From Herminiimonas sp. (lineage in GTDB: Bacteria > Pseudomonadota > Gammaproteobacteria > Burkholderiales > Burkholderiaceae_D): a stretch of 64,000 nt of DNA. Location of the stretch: contig DAIDBD010000074.1 of assembly GCA_027310305.1 (NCBI GenBank), positions 1 to 64,000 on the forward strand, in the 5' to 3' direction. The position numbers and the translations under genes were made by a program. This document shows, in pieces, positions 17,628 to 26,654 of the stretch (position 1 is the stretch's first letter; the number at the start of each line of letters is the position of its first letter). The notes under the pieces were generated by a model. The model ran no database searches, had not been told where the DNA came from, and was given only the letters and a program-made list of their open reading frames with translations.

Positions 17628-17789
17628 GGCTAATTTTCTTTTATAAACGAATTATTGTCAATCTCCGCAAAGCTCAATCAAGCGTGGATTTTTGAAATTC
17701 AATATATCTGATTTGTTTTGGCAATTCTTTCAAATCACCCGTTTTCGAATCTGCGTAATTACCATTTCCGCGATACTCCAATGAGAAAG

Positions 17790-18659
17790 TTACCCGCGAT
17801 AACCCAGCCGAGCCGATAATTGCGCCGCATGGCGCAGGGCCGATCGGGCAATTTCCCCGTTCCACGCCTGACTGACATGCGCCGCCGAACCGACCACGGT
17901 CAGCGCGAACCGCATGCGGCCGTCGTGATCGAAAACCGGTGCCGAGAAGGCGTTGAAGCCGGCCAGCAATCGTTCGGCTGCGCGGCTTTTTCCCGGATCG
18001 CGTACCGCGGCTGGATCGAGCCGTCCGATGATGCGCGCCATGCCGTGCTGCCGCGTTTCAGCCAGCAGCGGCGCGAGCGCGCTTCTGGTATGCGGTGCAT
18101 CAAGCTTGTCGCGGCGATTGTGCGCCAGTTCGCGTTGCAGCAGTTGCGCGGTTTCTTTTTCAGGAAGGAACGCGGCAAAGCACAAGCCGCTGGCGGTATA
18201 GGTCATCGGCATCACGCTGCCGATTTGCAGGTTGATCGTGACCGGGCGGCGCGATTGCATCAGACGGATATAAGTCGGCCCAAGATTGCCCCAGATCGCC
18301 AGCGCGACGGTTTCGCTGGTGGCGTCGCGCAGTGTGCTGATTGCCTCATCGGCCAGCTTTATCGCATCCATCCGGCCTAGCGAAGCCAGCCCCAGTTCCA
18401 GCGCCAGCGGCCCCAGATCATATTCGCCGGAAAGCGCGTCCTGTTCCACCAGTCCGACCCTGATCAGGCTGACCAGATAGCGGTGCGCTTTTGCCGCCGG
18501 CATGCCGGCAATTTTGGACAATGCGGATAGCGATAGCGATCCGGCCGCGCTGCTCAAACTTCGCAACAGCGGCGCGGCAACTTCAACCGATTGAATGCCT
18601 TGCTGGGAAGTTGCCTTGGCGAGGGGCGGAGCGGATTTGGTCATGCTGATTCCTGTCAA
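17790..18659 (-). CDS. IclR-family transcriptional regulator
   Basis: A 289-residue regulator with an N-terminal winged helix (about residues 28-85, SVEVAAPLLRSL...) and a C-terminal IclR effector domain. A second in-frame ATG (MTKSAPP) lies five codons in and is an equally possible start. It diverges from a FAH-family hydrolase gene, which it probably controls together with the VOC gene behind it. IclR regulators of this kind usually respond to aromatic or small organic acids; the ligand is unknown. Confidence 0.88.
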   Translation of the reverse strand: MTGISMTKSAPPLAKATSQQGIQSVEVAAPLLRSLSSAAGSLSLSALSKIAGMPAAKAHRYLVSLIRVGLVEQDALSGEYDLGPLALELGLASLGRMDAIKLADEAISTLRDATSETVALAIWGNLGPTYIRLMQSRRPVTINLQIGSVMPMTYTASGLCFAAFLPEKETAQLLQRELAHNRRDKLDAPHTRSALAPLLAETRQHGMARIIGRLDPAAVRDPGKSRAAERLLAGFNAFSAPVFDHDGRMRFALTVVGSAAHVSQAWNGEIARSALRHAAQLSARLGYRG

Positions 18660-18660
18660 T

Positions 18661-18689
18661 TTTGCAGCAGTCTATCATTACGCTATAAT
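18661..18689 (+). promoter_or_regulatory. Probable sigma-70 promoter of the FAH-family gene
   Basis: A perfect TATAAT is at 18684-18689, with TTTGCA 17 bases upstream (18661-18666). It lies 39 bases before the FAH-family start codon and just upstream of the divergent IclR gene, so a regulator bound here could control both directions. Confidence 0.5.
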
Positions 18690-18728
18690 AAATTCATTCC
18701 TTTATCCGTAATAACAACAGGACGCTGC

Positions 18729-19742
18729 ATGAAACTTGCCACTCTCAAAGACGACACCCGCGACGGCCAGCTTGCCGTCGTCTCCTGCGACCTCAAAACA
18801 GCGGTCATCGCCGATGGGATTGCATCGACGCTGCAGCGGGCGCTGGACGACTGGCATTTCATCGCGCCGCAACTCGAGCAACTGTACGAAGAGTTGAACG
18901 AAGGCAAAGCGCGCCATGTATTCGACTTCGATCCCAAGCGCTGCATGGCGCCGTTGCCGCGCGCATTTCAGTGGGCCGACGGTTCGTCATATGTCAATCA
19001 CGTCGAGCTGGTGCGCAAGGCGCGCAACGCCGAGATGCCTGAATCGTTCTGGCATGAGCCGCTGATGTACCAGGGCGGCTCCGACGATTTCATCGGGCCG
19101 ATGGATGACATCGTGCTTGGGTCGGAAGAGTGGGGCATCGATTTCGAAGGCGAGGTCGCGGTGATTACCGATGACGTGCCGATGGGAACAACGCCCGATG
19201 CCGCGCTGTCGCACATCAAACTGCTGATGCTGGTCAACGATGTTTCGCTGCGCAATCTGATTCCGGCGGAACTGGCAAAAGGCTTCGGCTTTTTTCAGGC
19301 GAAACCGGCATCGAGTTTTTCGCCGGTTGCCGTGACGCCGGATGAATTATCGACCGCATGGGAAGAAGGCAAACTGCATCTGCCGTTGCGCACCACCTGG
19401 AACGGCGTGCAGGTCGGGCAGCCGAATGCCGGCGTCGACATGGTGTTCAGCTTCCCGCAACTGATTGCGCATCTCGCCAAAACGCGCAATGCGCGCGCCG
19501 GATCGATCATCGGTTCCGGCACGGTATCGAACAAGGACAGTAAAAAAGGTTATACCTGCATCGCTGAAAAACGCGCGCTGGAAATGATCGCCGACGGCGA
19601 AGCGAAAACGCCGTTCATGAAGTTCGGCGACACGATCAAAATCGAAATGTTCGATGCGGACGGCAAGTCGATCTTCGGCGCGATCAATCAGCAGGTGACG
19701 CAGAGCGTCATCAAAAAAGGCCGTCATTCATCGCATTCCTAG
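18729..19742 (+). CDS. Fumarylacetoacetate hydrolase (FAH) family protein
   Basis: A 337-residue enzyme of the FAH superfamily, which cleaves or hydrates beta-diketo acids in aromatic catabolism. The recognisable core includes DIVLGSEEWGIDFEGEVAV with metal-binding acidic residues, the FGFFQAKPASSFSPV segment and RNARAGSIIGSGTVSN. The ATG at 18729 follows AGGA and is the natural start. The precise reaction is not fixed by sequence. It lies nine bases before the VOC gene and under the divergent IclR regulator. Confidence 0.85.
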   Translation: MKLATLKDDTRDGQLAVVSCDLKTAVIADGIASTLQRALDDWHFIAPQLEQLYEELNEGKARHVFDFDPKRCMAPLPRAFQWADGSSYVNHVELVRKARNAEMPESFWHEPLMYQGGSDDFIGPMDDIVLGSEEWGIDFEGEVAVITDDVPMGTTPDAALSHIKLLMLVNDVSLRNLIPAELAKGFGFFQAKPASSFSPVAVTPDELSTAWEEGKLHLPLRTTWNGVQVGQPNAGVDMVFSFPQLIAHLAKTRNARAGSIIGSGTVSNKDSKKGYTCIAEKRALEMIADGEAKTPFMKFGDTIKIEMFDADGKSIFGAINQQVTQSVIKKGRHSSHS

Positions 19743-19751
19743 GAGCTCGCC

Positions 19752-20315
19752 ATGAACACACTAACCGCTACGCCGGTCGGCCAGACTGCCGCGATTCCCA
19801 CTGCGGTACCGATCGACGGTTTGCATCATTTCGCCTACCGCTGTCGCGACGCCGAAGAAACGCGTCATTTTTACGAAGACATTCTCGGCTTGCCGCTGTT
19901 TCATTACATCCGCGCCGATGTCGTGCCGTCGACCGGCGAGTATTGCCCGTACGTGCATATTTTTTTCCGGATGACCGACGGCAGCTGCCTGGCATTCTTC
20001 GACCTCGGCGACAATCAGTTGTCCGCGCCGTCGCCCAATACGCCGGCATGGGTCAATCATATTGCGCTGCGTGTCGAGTCGGTCGAACAACTGGAAGCGA
20101 TGAAGGCGCGCATCGAAGCACATGGCATCGAAGTGCTCGGCGTCACCGATCATCGGGTATTCAAATCGATTTATTTTTTCGATCCGAACGGCATCCGGCT
20201 GGAACTGTGCGCGCAACTGGCGCCGGATTCGCAAATGATCAGCGAGCAAAAAGGCATACACGAAAAAATTGCCGCGTGGTCGCAAGAGAAGGCGGAGCGT
20301 CTGGCCAGGAAATGA
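19752..20315 (+). CDS. VOC-family protein, ring-cleavage dioxygenase-like
   Basis: A 187-residue vicinal-oxygen-chelate protein with two beta-alpha-beta-beta-beta modules. Likely metal ligands are the histidine in LHHFAYRC (about residue 25), a histidine in AWVNHIALRV (about 98) and a glutamate in NGIRLELCAQL (about 155). This matches glyoxalase or extradiol-dioxygenase proteins. Being next to a FAH-family enzyme suggests a step in catabolism of an aromatic compound. The substrate is unknown. Confidence 0.82.
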   Translation: MNTLTATPVGQTAAIPTAVPIDGLHHFAYRCRDAEETRHFYEDILGLPLFHYIRADVVPSTGEYCPYVHIFFRMTDGSCLAFFDLGDNQLSAPSPNTPAWVNHIALRVESVEQLEAMKARIEAHGIEVLGVTDHRVFKSIYFFDPNGIRLELCAQLAPDSQMISEQKGIHEKIAAWSQEKAERLARK

Positions 20316-20380
20316 ACGGCGGGCGATTGATTTTCGGGCGCCGTCCTGCTGAACAATTTCAACTCATCTTCGACCGGACG

Positions 20381-21499
20381 CTATCGCCAGATGGCGCCGT
20401 TCTTTCCAACGATGGTCAGCTCGACGAAGCCTGAGCCATCGTGGTCGGTCGGCGAATAGCCGACAATGATGCCGCCGAGATCGACGTCCGTCATTGCGTC
20501 CAGTGCGGCAACGATCTTTTGCCGCGTCGGCTGCGGCCCGGCGCGGCGGATCGCTTCCGCCATCAGTTTGGCCGCGACGAATCCTTCCAGTGCGGCGTAG
20601 GATGAAGGCGGCGGATTCTTCATTGCTTTTAGCACGCGCTGAAACTCGCGTACCACGGCTGCGCCGATATCGCGTGGATACGGCATTACCTGCATCACGC
20701 CGATCCCTCTTCCCGAATCGCCGAGAGAGTTGAAGAATTTCTCGGAGTTCACATTCGACAGCATCAGGAACTGCGGTTGCAGCCCGAGCTTTCTGATTTG
20801 CCGGATGAAGCCGGCGCAGGCGGCCGGGGTGCATGCCATTAGCACCGCTTGCGGATTTACCGTTCCAATCGCGCTCACCGCCTGGCTGAGGTCCAGCGTC
20901 TTGCGGTCATACTTCGCAATCGCCACCGGCTGCAATCGCCGCGCCTTCAGACTGCGTTCAAACCCGGCCAGCCCATTGCGGCCGAACGCATCGTCCTGCG
21001 CCAGGATTGCGACCCTGGTGATCCGCAGCATTGCCAGCGATTCCGTCATCTTGGCCGCTTCATCCTGATAGCTCGCGCGCAGATTGAACACATAGGGATG
21101 GACAGGCGCATGCAGGCTCTGCGCACCTGAGAACGGCGCTACCAGCGCTACCTTTTCCTGCATCAGAAGCGGCAGAATTTCTTCGACCGTCGGTGTACTG
21201 CGATAGCCGAACAGCGCAAGCGCGCGGTCTTGATGCAGCAATTTTTCGGTATTCTTCCGTGCCGTCGCACGACTGCGTCCGTCGTCGTAGGTAATCAGTT
21301 GGATCGCGCGCCCGCGCACGCCGCCGTGCTCATTCAGCCATGAAAAATAGGCGAGCGCGCCAAGCATGTTTTCCTTGCCGGTGGCCTGGCCGCTGATTTC
21401 GATCGACTGGCCGATCACAATGCTATCCGGCGCGGCACCGTCCTGCGCCCGGGCCGGCGCCATCATGGCAAGCAGCAGCAATGCAACAGTACGCAGCAT
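20381..21499 (-). CDS. ABC transporter periplasmic binding protein (Leu/Ile/Val type)
   Basis: A 372-residue binding protein of the LivJ-like type I periplasmic fold. A hydrophobic signal peptide (MLRTVALLLLAMMAPARA) precedes IVIGQSIEISGQATG. The ATG at 21499 was chosen because a GGGGGA sequence lies seven bases before it; a GTG further upstream would lie on that ribosome site. No permease or ATPase gene is nearby, so it is an orphan binding protein. Proteins like this are abundant in Burkholderiales. It converges with the VOC gene. Confidence 0.87.
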   Translation of the reverse strand: MLRTVALLLLAMMAPARAQDGAAPDSIVIGQSIEISGQATGKENMLGALAYFSWLNEHGGVRGRAIQLITYDDGRSRATARKNTEKLLHQDRALALFGYRSTPTVEEILPLLMQEKVALVAPFSGAQSLHAPVHPYVFNLRASYQDEAAKMTESLAMLRITRVAILAQDDAFGRNGLAGFERSLKARRLQPVAIAKYDRKTLDLSQAVSAIGTVNPQAVLMACTPAACAGFIRQIRKLGLQPQFLMLSNVNSEKFFNSLGDSGRGIGVMQVMPYPRDIGAAVVREFQRVLKAMKNPPPSSYAALEGFVAAKLMAEAIRRAGPQPTRQKIVAALDAMTDVDLGGIIVGYSPTDHDGSGFVELTIVGKNGAIWR

Positions 21500-21821
21500 G
21501 ATCTCGTCCCCCACCGCTTTTTTTCCGAGGAAGGAATATAGTCCCGCATTTCTTTCAAAAAGCTTTCATCGGTGGGCCGATTTCGTTCTGTTATGAAAAA
21601 GAATTGCCTTGTTGTTGCATGGGCACAGCAACTCCTGCGTATCGTTATGTGATCTTCCAAATTGAAAGCGAATTGAAAGATGGAATGATTCAAGATGCGA
21701 CGCAGCGATTATGCAAGCCATCTTCGCTTAAGTAGACAACGGGTCATTTGCTTCGGACAGGTTGCCTTCATTTTTTAACTTATCGATCAGTTGTAATTTA
21801 AATTTCTTGGGGACATTCATA
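21500..21821. other. Non-coding region between binding-protein gene and porin
   Basis: No gene is supported in this stretch of about 320 bases. It contains the promoter regions of the two flanking divergent genes. The only structure I see is a tandem copy of AATTGAAAG at 21660-21668 and 21671-21679, 11 bases apart from start to start, about 150 bases upstream of the porin start. Confidence 0.5.
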
Positions 21822-23033
21822 ATGAAGAAAAAAATATTTGTAGGCTTGGCCTTGCTAACATCAAGCATCGCTTTCGCAGACGATATCCACAGTGCCAGCC
21901 CTGACCCTAGTTCCGCTCCAAGCTCCAGCCCTAGCCATGTCCATGGCCCTGGCCATAGTCCGACGCATACAGATTCAGTTTCCGGTTCTTCTTCTCTCAC
22001 AATTTCCGGTCAGGTTGATGCAGGCGTGAGCCGCAGTCAATCAGCGACTGGCCAGACGCTTACGGAACAAGGGAGCCAATTCGGCGCCTCGCGGTTTCGC
22101 TTTGTCGGCATAGAAGACATGGGGGGCGGCAACATAGCGAGCTTTCGGCTTGAAATGCAGCCCAACATGGATACAGGTTCAGTCAATCGCTTTGCTTTGT
22201 TCAATCGGGCTGCATGGGTTAGTTTGGCCGGTAATTGGGGCTCGATCCGACTCGGGAAGCAGGGCTCTGCAAATGTGGCCTTTATTTGTGATGTCATCGA
22301 TCTTATCGATTGCCACAGCGGCTTTTCAGGAGCGGGCGTACTCTTCGGCGGCAATGGCTCTTCGACACGCTGGATTTCCGCCAATCCCGTGCGCGGTCAA
22401 ACGACGAATGCCAGAGGCCTGGCGCCTTCCACCGGCGCGGTTCTGGCTGACCCTGCTTCGCGTGATACGGTTCGGGTGGTAAATGGCATGTCATACTTTT
22501 CCCCCAGAATCGGCGGGGTTGAAGCGATGATTCAATACGCTCCAAGCGAGTTGCCGAAAGGCAGCCTTAATGGTCAGGGCGACTCATTCGGCCTGAACGT
22601 CAACTACCTTAGTGGGCCGCTGGCAGCAGGAGTAATGTATCAGACAGCCGGCGCTGATCCCGGCACCAATGCATCGGGCAAACTCATTACGTTAGGCGGA
22701 GCATACAATTTTGGCCCGACCCAGATAGGCGCAGTCTATCAGTCCGAATCAGCCTCTGGTCCCGCTGCCGTATTTACCCGGGCAAGGTCTTGGGCAATAA
22801 CTGCCGCGACTCATTTCGGGGCTGCGACGCCTTACCTGAAGTTTGGTCAACACAGAACGAATGCAGCAACGGGCATCGACTCTGCGGTAATCAATATCGG
22901 GACCACTTATAACCTATCAAAGCGTACATTGCTTTACGCGGATTATGCCGTGGACAGAAAAGCCAAGGTGCTGGTAACAGGGGGCAATACCAATCCTTCC
23001 ATCATGTCTATCGGTATTCAAAACAACTTTTGA
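21822..23033 (+). CDS. Gram-negative porin
   Basis: A 403-residue outer-membrane porin of the Neisseria/Bordetella-type beta-barrel family. It has a clear signal peptide (MKKKIFVGLALLTSSIAFA), many amphipathic strands, and the terminal aromatic residue (IGIQNNF) needed for assembly. Unusually, about 40 residues rich in Ser, Pro and His (HVHGPGHSPTH) lie between the signal peptide and the first strand, LTISGQVDAGV, where porins normally begin directly. The ATG at 21822 is the only start giving a signal peptide. Confidence 0.92.
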   Translation: MKKKIFVGLALLTSSIAFADDIHSASPDPSSAPSSSPSHVHGPGHSPTHTDSVSGSSSLTISGQVDAGVSRSQSATGQTLTEQGSQFGASRFRFVGIEDMGGGNIASFRLEMQPNMDTGSVNRFALFNRAAWVSLAGNWGSIRLGKQGSANVAFICDVIDLIDCHSGFSGAGVLFGGNGSSTRWISANPVRGQTTNARGLAPSTGAVLADPASRDTVRVVNGMSYFSPRIGGVEAMIQYAPSELPKGSLNGQGDSFGLNVNYLSGPLAAGVMYQTAGADPGTNASGKLITLGGAYNFGPTQIGAVYQSESASGPAAVFTRARSWAITAATHFGAATPYLKFGQHRTNAATGIDSAVINIGTTYNLSKRTLLYADYAVDRKAKVLVTGGNTNPSIMSIGIQNNF

Positions 23034-23310
23034 TGTTTGGCCGGCGCTTCCCCTCAAGTTGAATTGACGCGGGGCGAGTTGCGCCCGCCTTCGGTCTTCC
23101 GGGGACGGGCGGTTTTTTCCGGCAGAGGCCGCTCTGCCGCTTCTCCGAGGCCGGCACAGACCGGCCGGTATAGGAATCCGAAGGAGACAGGATGCGTCCG
23201 TTAGCTATGGCGGCAAGGCTGCCTGCGCAGCGTTCCCAACCATGGCAGATCAATGCGTTCGGCGGCATTCGCCCTCGTGCCCGGCGCACGCGTTTCCGGA
23301 TCGCGGGAAC

Positions 23311-24003
23311 GTGAGCGTGCGGGTCCTGCTTGCCGAACGGGACGAAGGCCTGGCGATCTGGCTGGAGGGCGAGTTGCAGAAAATGCGCTTCGCCGTCGAG
23401 CGCGTGTCGAGCGGCGTGCAGGCCGAGGAGCGGCTTGCCGCGCAAGCCTTCGATGCCGCACTGCTGGGATGGAATCTGCCCGGAAAAAGCGGTTGCGATA
23501 TTCTGGTCGGTCTGCGTGCGGCGGGCAATGCGGTGCCGGTGCTGATCATCGCGGATACGGATACGCTGGCGGAGCGGGTGGCAAGCTTCAACAGCGGCGC
23601 CGACGATTTCCTGCCGAGGCTGGTGCCGGCCGAAGAGCTGGCGGCGCGGCTCAATGCCGTGATGCGGCGCAGCCTGATTCGGACTGACAACTGCTTTCGT
23701 TGCGGTGCGCTCGTCTACGGCAGCGATACGCGGCTGTTTCATCTTGACGGCGTCCATCTCGCGGTTACGCCGCGCGAGCATGCGATTCTGGTTGCGCTTA
23801 TTGAAAAACCCGGCTGCACGGTCACGCGCAGCACGATCATGCGGCGCATGGATTCGATCGGCGCATATCAGGGCTGCCAGAGCGGAATCGAGATCATGGT
23901 GCATCGCTTGCGCAAAAAACTCGGATCCGATTTTGTGACGATCGAGACGGTGCGGGAGGCGGGCTATCGGCTGGCCGAGATCCGGAATAAAAACAGCGAG
24001 TAA
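23311..24003 (+). CDS. OmpR-type response regulator with degenerate receiver domain
   Basis: A 230-residue two-domain protein (GTG at 23311; GTG at 23317 or an ATG at 23242 are alternatives). The receiver domain (about 1-118) aligns with OmpR-family proteins but has Gly-53 in LLGWNLPG where the phosphorylated Asp belongs, Ala in place of the switch Thr, and Arg in place of the conserved Lys. The C-terminal winged helix (about 130-228) is intact, ending with IETVREAGYRLAEI. No histidine kinase is adjacent. It is probably a phosphorylation-independent regulator; its targets are unknown. Confidence 0.85.
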   Translation: MSVRVLLAERDEGLAIWLEGELQKMRFAVERVSSGVQAEERLAAQAFDAALLGWNLPGKSGCDILVGLRAAGNAVPVLIIADTDTLAERVASFNSGADDFLPRLVPAEELAARLNAVMRRSLIRTDNCFRCGALVYGSDTRLFHLDGVHLAVTPREHAILVALIEKPGCTVTRSTIMRRMDSIGAYQGCQSGIEIMVHRLRKKLGSDFVTIETVREAGYRLAEIRNKNSE

Positions 24004-24120
24004 GCAGATCGTCGTCTTGTCGCTGCCAGGCAGGAGCGACTGGAGCAACGCGTTCAGCGAAGCGGATTGAATGCAGGTAATATCTTTCCTTGTTCCGGCA
24101 TGGCGCCAAATTATTCGACA

Positions 24121-24188
24121 CCGAAATGAGGACGGCCTTGCCCCCCATTATCAGGCGCGGACGGCCCCGCCATTTTTCGAGAAAAACA
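24121..24188 (+). promoter_or_regulatory. Guanidine-II (mini-ykkC) riboswitch candidate
   Basis: Two short hairpins, each with the loop ACGG, stand immediately before the gdx gene. The first has stem 24128-24131/24136-24139 with loop 24132-24135. The second has stem 24154-24160/24165-24171 (one C-C mismatch) with loop 24161-24164. The guanidine-II class is defined by two such hairpins with ACGR loops, and typically precedes sugE-type exporters. The second hairpin lies 17 bases before the start codon, as expected for control of translation. Confidence 0.85.
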
Positions 24189-24503
24189 ATGACCTGGTTC
24201 ATCCTGATAATCGCCGGCCTGTTTGAAGTTTGCTGGGCGATCGGCCTGAAATATACGGAAGGATTCAGCCGGTTGTGGCCGACCGTCGGTACGGTTGCTG
24301 CAATGATTATCAGCGTCGGCTTGCTGGGCATCGCGATGAGAACCCTGCCGGTCGGGACCGCCTATGCGGTCTGGACCGGTGTTGGAGCGATTGGCACGGT
24401 CATCCTCGGGATAATTCTTTTCAACGATCCGGCAACCTTCCCGAGATTGCTCTGCGTCGGTCTGATCCTGGCGGGAATTATTGGGTTGAAGCTGGTCGGT
24501 TGA
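24189..24503 (+). CDS. gdx: Guanidinium exporter, SMR family (SugE/Gdx)
   Basis: A 104-residue small multidrug resistance protein with four membrane helices that works as an antiparallel dimer. The essential glutamate is Glu-13 in [17 protein letters not shown], the pattern of the SugE/Gdx branch, which exports guanidinium in exchange for protons. The ATG at 24189 gives the usual [11 protein letters not shown] start. The guanidine-II riboswitch in front supports guanidinium as the physiological substrate over quaternary ammonium drugs. Confidence 0.94.
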   Translation: MTWFILIIAGLFEVCWAIGLKYTEGFSRLWPTVGTVAAMIISVGLLGIAMRTLPVGTAYAVWTGVGAIGTVILGIILFNDPATFPRLLCVGLILAGIIGLKLVG

Positions 24504-24535
24504 ACGTTGCTTGCCAAGCGCAGCCCGATCCCGCA

Positions 24536-25399
24536 TTACATGTCCGACACGAGCTTCACGCTCGCCTCAAACAATGGATGACCCGGCGCCGCGAACGCAT
24601 CGCAAATCGTCAGATGATTTTTATCCGGCAAGGCAATATCGCCAACATGACCGGCTTTCCATAAATCTGCGATCAACGCATTCTGCCGTTTGAATTCATC
24701 CGATTCCAGTCCGCCGACCGCGGTGAGGAATCGTGCCGGGTGCGATTGCGGCATCGATGCCGGAGACAGCGGGCCGATATGCTCGGTCCGCAGCTTCAAA
24801 TCGACATTGACGAAATCGGCGTGCAGCACCGGCGCGAGATCATACAGGCCGGACATCAATATGCCTGCCTTCACCAGATCCGGCGGCAGGTCGCTTGCAA
24901 ACGCGGGCCAGCGCGCCGCCATCATCATCGCCGCCAGATGGCCGCCGGCGGAATGGCCCGAGACGGCAATGCGCTGCGGATCGAAATCATATTGCTCCGC
25001 ATTGCGATACAGCCATGCCAGCGCACGCAATTGCTGGCGCGTGATTTCCTCGATCGATGCGTTCGGCGCCAGCGTGTAGTTGGTCAGTGCGACATTGAAT
25101 CCCGCAGCGCGGTAGCCGGGAACGATGAAGGAAAAATCCGATTTGTCCAGCGAGCGCCACCAGCCGCCATGGATAAAAACCAGCAGCGGGGCGCCGCCGC
25201 GATTGGCGGGGAAGAAATCGAGGCGCTCGCCGGATGACTCGCCATAGGCCAGATCGAACAAGCCTGCGTTGGTGCGGCGTACATGTGCCGACTCTTTCTG
25301 CCAGCGCGTGAAAATGTGCGGATGATCCGGGATCGACGCGCGTGCGTTGTATTGGCGGCTGTAGTAATCGGCGGGTGAAGCGGAGTTGTCAGCAGTCAT
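24536..25399 (-). CDS. Alpha/beta hydrolase, kynurenine formamidase-like
   Basis: A 287-residue alpha/beta hydrolase of the arylformamidase/esterase type. The oxyanion motif HGGWW (about residue 75) and the nucleophile elbow SGHSAGG (about 148) are clear, and a C-terminal histidine (GHVGDIALPDKNH region) completes the triad. HGGWW is typical of kynurenine formamidases, but no tryptophan-catabolism genes are nearby, so substrate assignment stays open. It converges with gdx. Confidence 0.8.
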   Translation of the reverse strand: MTADNSASPADYYSRQYNARASIPDHPHIFTRWQKESAHVRRTNAGLFDLAYGESSGERLDFFPANRGGAPLLVFIHGGWWRSLDKSDFSFIVPGYRAAGFNVALTNYTLAPNASIEEITRQQLRALAWLYRNAEQYDFDPQRIAVSGHSAGGHLAAMMMAARWPAFASDLPPDLVKAGILMSGLYDLAPVLHADFVNVDLKLRTEHIGPLSPASMPQSHPARFLTAVGGLESDEFKRQNALIADLWKAGHVGDIALPDKNHLTICDAFAAPGHPLFEASVKLVSDM

Positions 25400-25604
25400 G
25401 GGATTTAACCGGAGGTTGTAATGAATGTTCGTTCGGTATGCACAGTGTAATAGTTTTGATGCGTAGCGGAAAGTGATCGTGACGCCTGCAATTCACGCTC
25501 AAGCAGGGCATAAATCATGTTGCGATAAATTGACGATGCACAACGAAAACGACTAGACTGATCGGATTTCGGCGCCCGCGCGTAGCGACACGCAAGGCAA
25601 TCAT

Positions 25605-26639
25605 ATGCATATTCCAGTTATCCATCCGACGCACGATACCGTTTTATCCGCAGCGATTGATGCCGCCATCAACAACAAGACAAAGCCGCACGGCAGCCTC
25701 GGTTTTCTGGAGGCTGTTGCGCGGCAGGCCGGCATGATTCAGAAGACGACGCGGCCGGAATTGATCGAGCCGTCCATCATCGTGTTTGCCGCGGATCACG
25801 GGATCGTGGCTGAAAATATTTCCGCCTATCCGCAAAGCGTCACCTGGCAAATGGTCGAGAATTTTCTCGGGAACGGCGCGGCGATCAACGTGTTTGCACG
25901 GCAGAACGGTTGCGCACTGCATATTGTCGATGCCGGCGTGAATCACGACTTCGGTCTGCGCGACGGCTTGATCGATCGGAAGGTTGGCTTCGCCACCCGC
26001 AATTTTGCACATGAACCGGCAATGACTGTTGAACAGTGTGCGGCGGCCATGCAGCACGGCATGGCGCTGGCTGCGTCGCTTGACGGCAATGTGGTCGGGT
26101 TCGGTGAAATGGGTATCGGCAACACGACTGCCGCAGCGGCCATCATGCACAAGGTCACGGGAATGCCGGTTTCAGAATGTGTCGGTGCCGGTACCGGCCT
26201 GACAGGCGATGGCATCCTGCACAAGCAAAAAGTGATTCGGGATGCAGTGAAGCGCCATGCTACTGCCACCTCGCCGCTCGATGTCCTGGCGACATTCGGC
26301 GGATTTGAAATTGCGATGATGGCCGGCGCAATGCAGGTGGCGGCGGAACGGCGCATGGTGCTGCTGATCGATGGCTTTATCGTGACCAGTGCGCTGCTGA
26401 TCGCTGCGCGCCTGCAGCCGTCGATACTCGACTATTGCCTGTTTTCGCATTGCTCCGATGAGCATGGACACAGGCGGATGCTGGAGCATCTGGGGGCGCG
26501 TCCATTGCTGCAGCTTGGTTTGCGTCTGGGCGAGGGAACCGGTTGTGCACTGGCGCTGCCGCTGCTGCAGGCAGCGGTGAATTTCATGTGCGACATGGCG
26601 ACGTTCGAATCCGCCGAGGTCAGCGGAAAAATTGAATAG
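25605..26639 (+). CDS. cobT: Nicotinate-nucleotide--dimethylbenzimidazole phosphoribosyltransferase
   Basis: Activates the lower ligand of cobalamin: nicotinate mononucleotide plus 5,6-dimethylbenzimidazole gives alpha-ribazole phosphate. The 344 residues match the family, with KPHGSLGFLE near the start, IVFAADHGI, GEMGIGNTTAAA, and the C-terminal ATFESAEVS segment that holds the catalytic Glu. It heads a cobT-cobS-cobC run that assembles the nucleotide loop; bluB, which makes its benzimidazole substrate, is the last gene of the adjacent operon. Confidence 0.96.
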   Translation: MHIPVIHPTHDTVLSAAIDAAINNKTKPHGSLGFLEAVARQAGMIQKTTRPELIEPSIIVFAADHGIVAENISAYPQSVTWQMVENFLGNGAAINVFARQNGCALHIVDAGVNHDFGLRDGLIDRKVGFATRNFAHEPAMTVEQCAAAMQHGMALAASLDGNVVGFGEMGIGNTTAAAAIMHKVTGMPVSECVGAGTGLTGDGILHKQKVIRDAVKRHATATSPLDVLATFGGFEIAMMAGAMQVAAERRMVLLIDGFIVTSALLIAARLQPSILDYCLFSHCSDEHGHRRMLEHLGARPLLQLGLRLGEGTGCALALPLLQAAVNFMCDMATFESAEVSGKIE

Positions 26640-26654
26640 GCAGTTAGCCGAACG

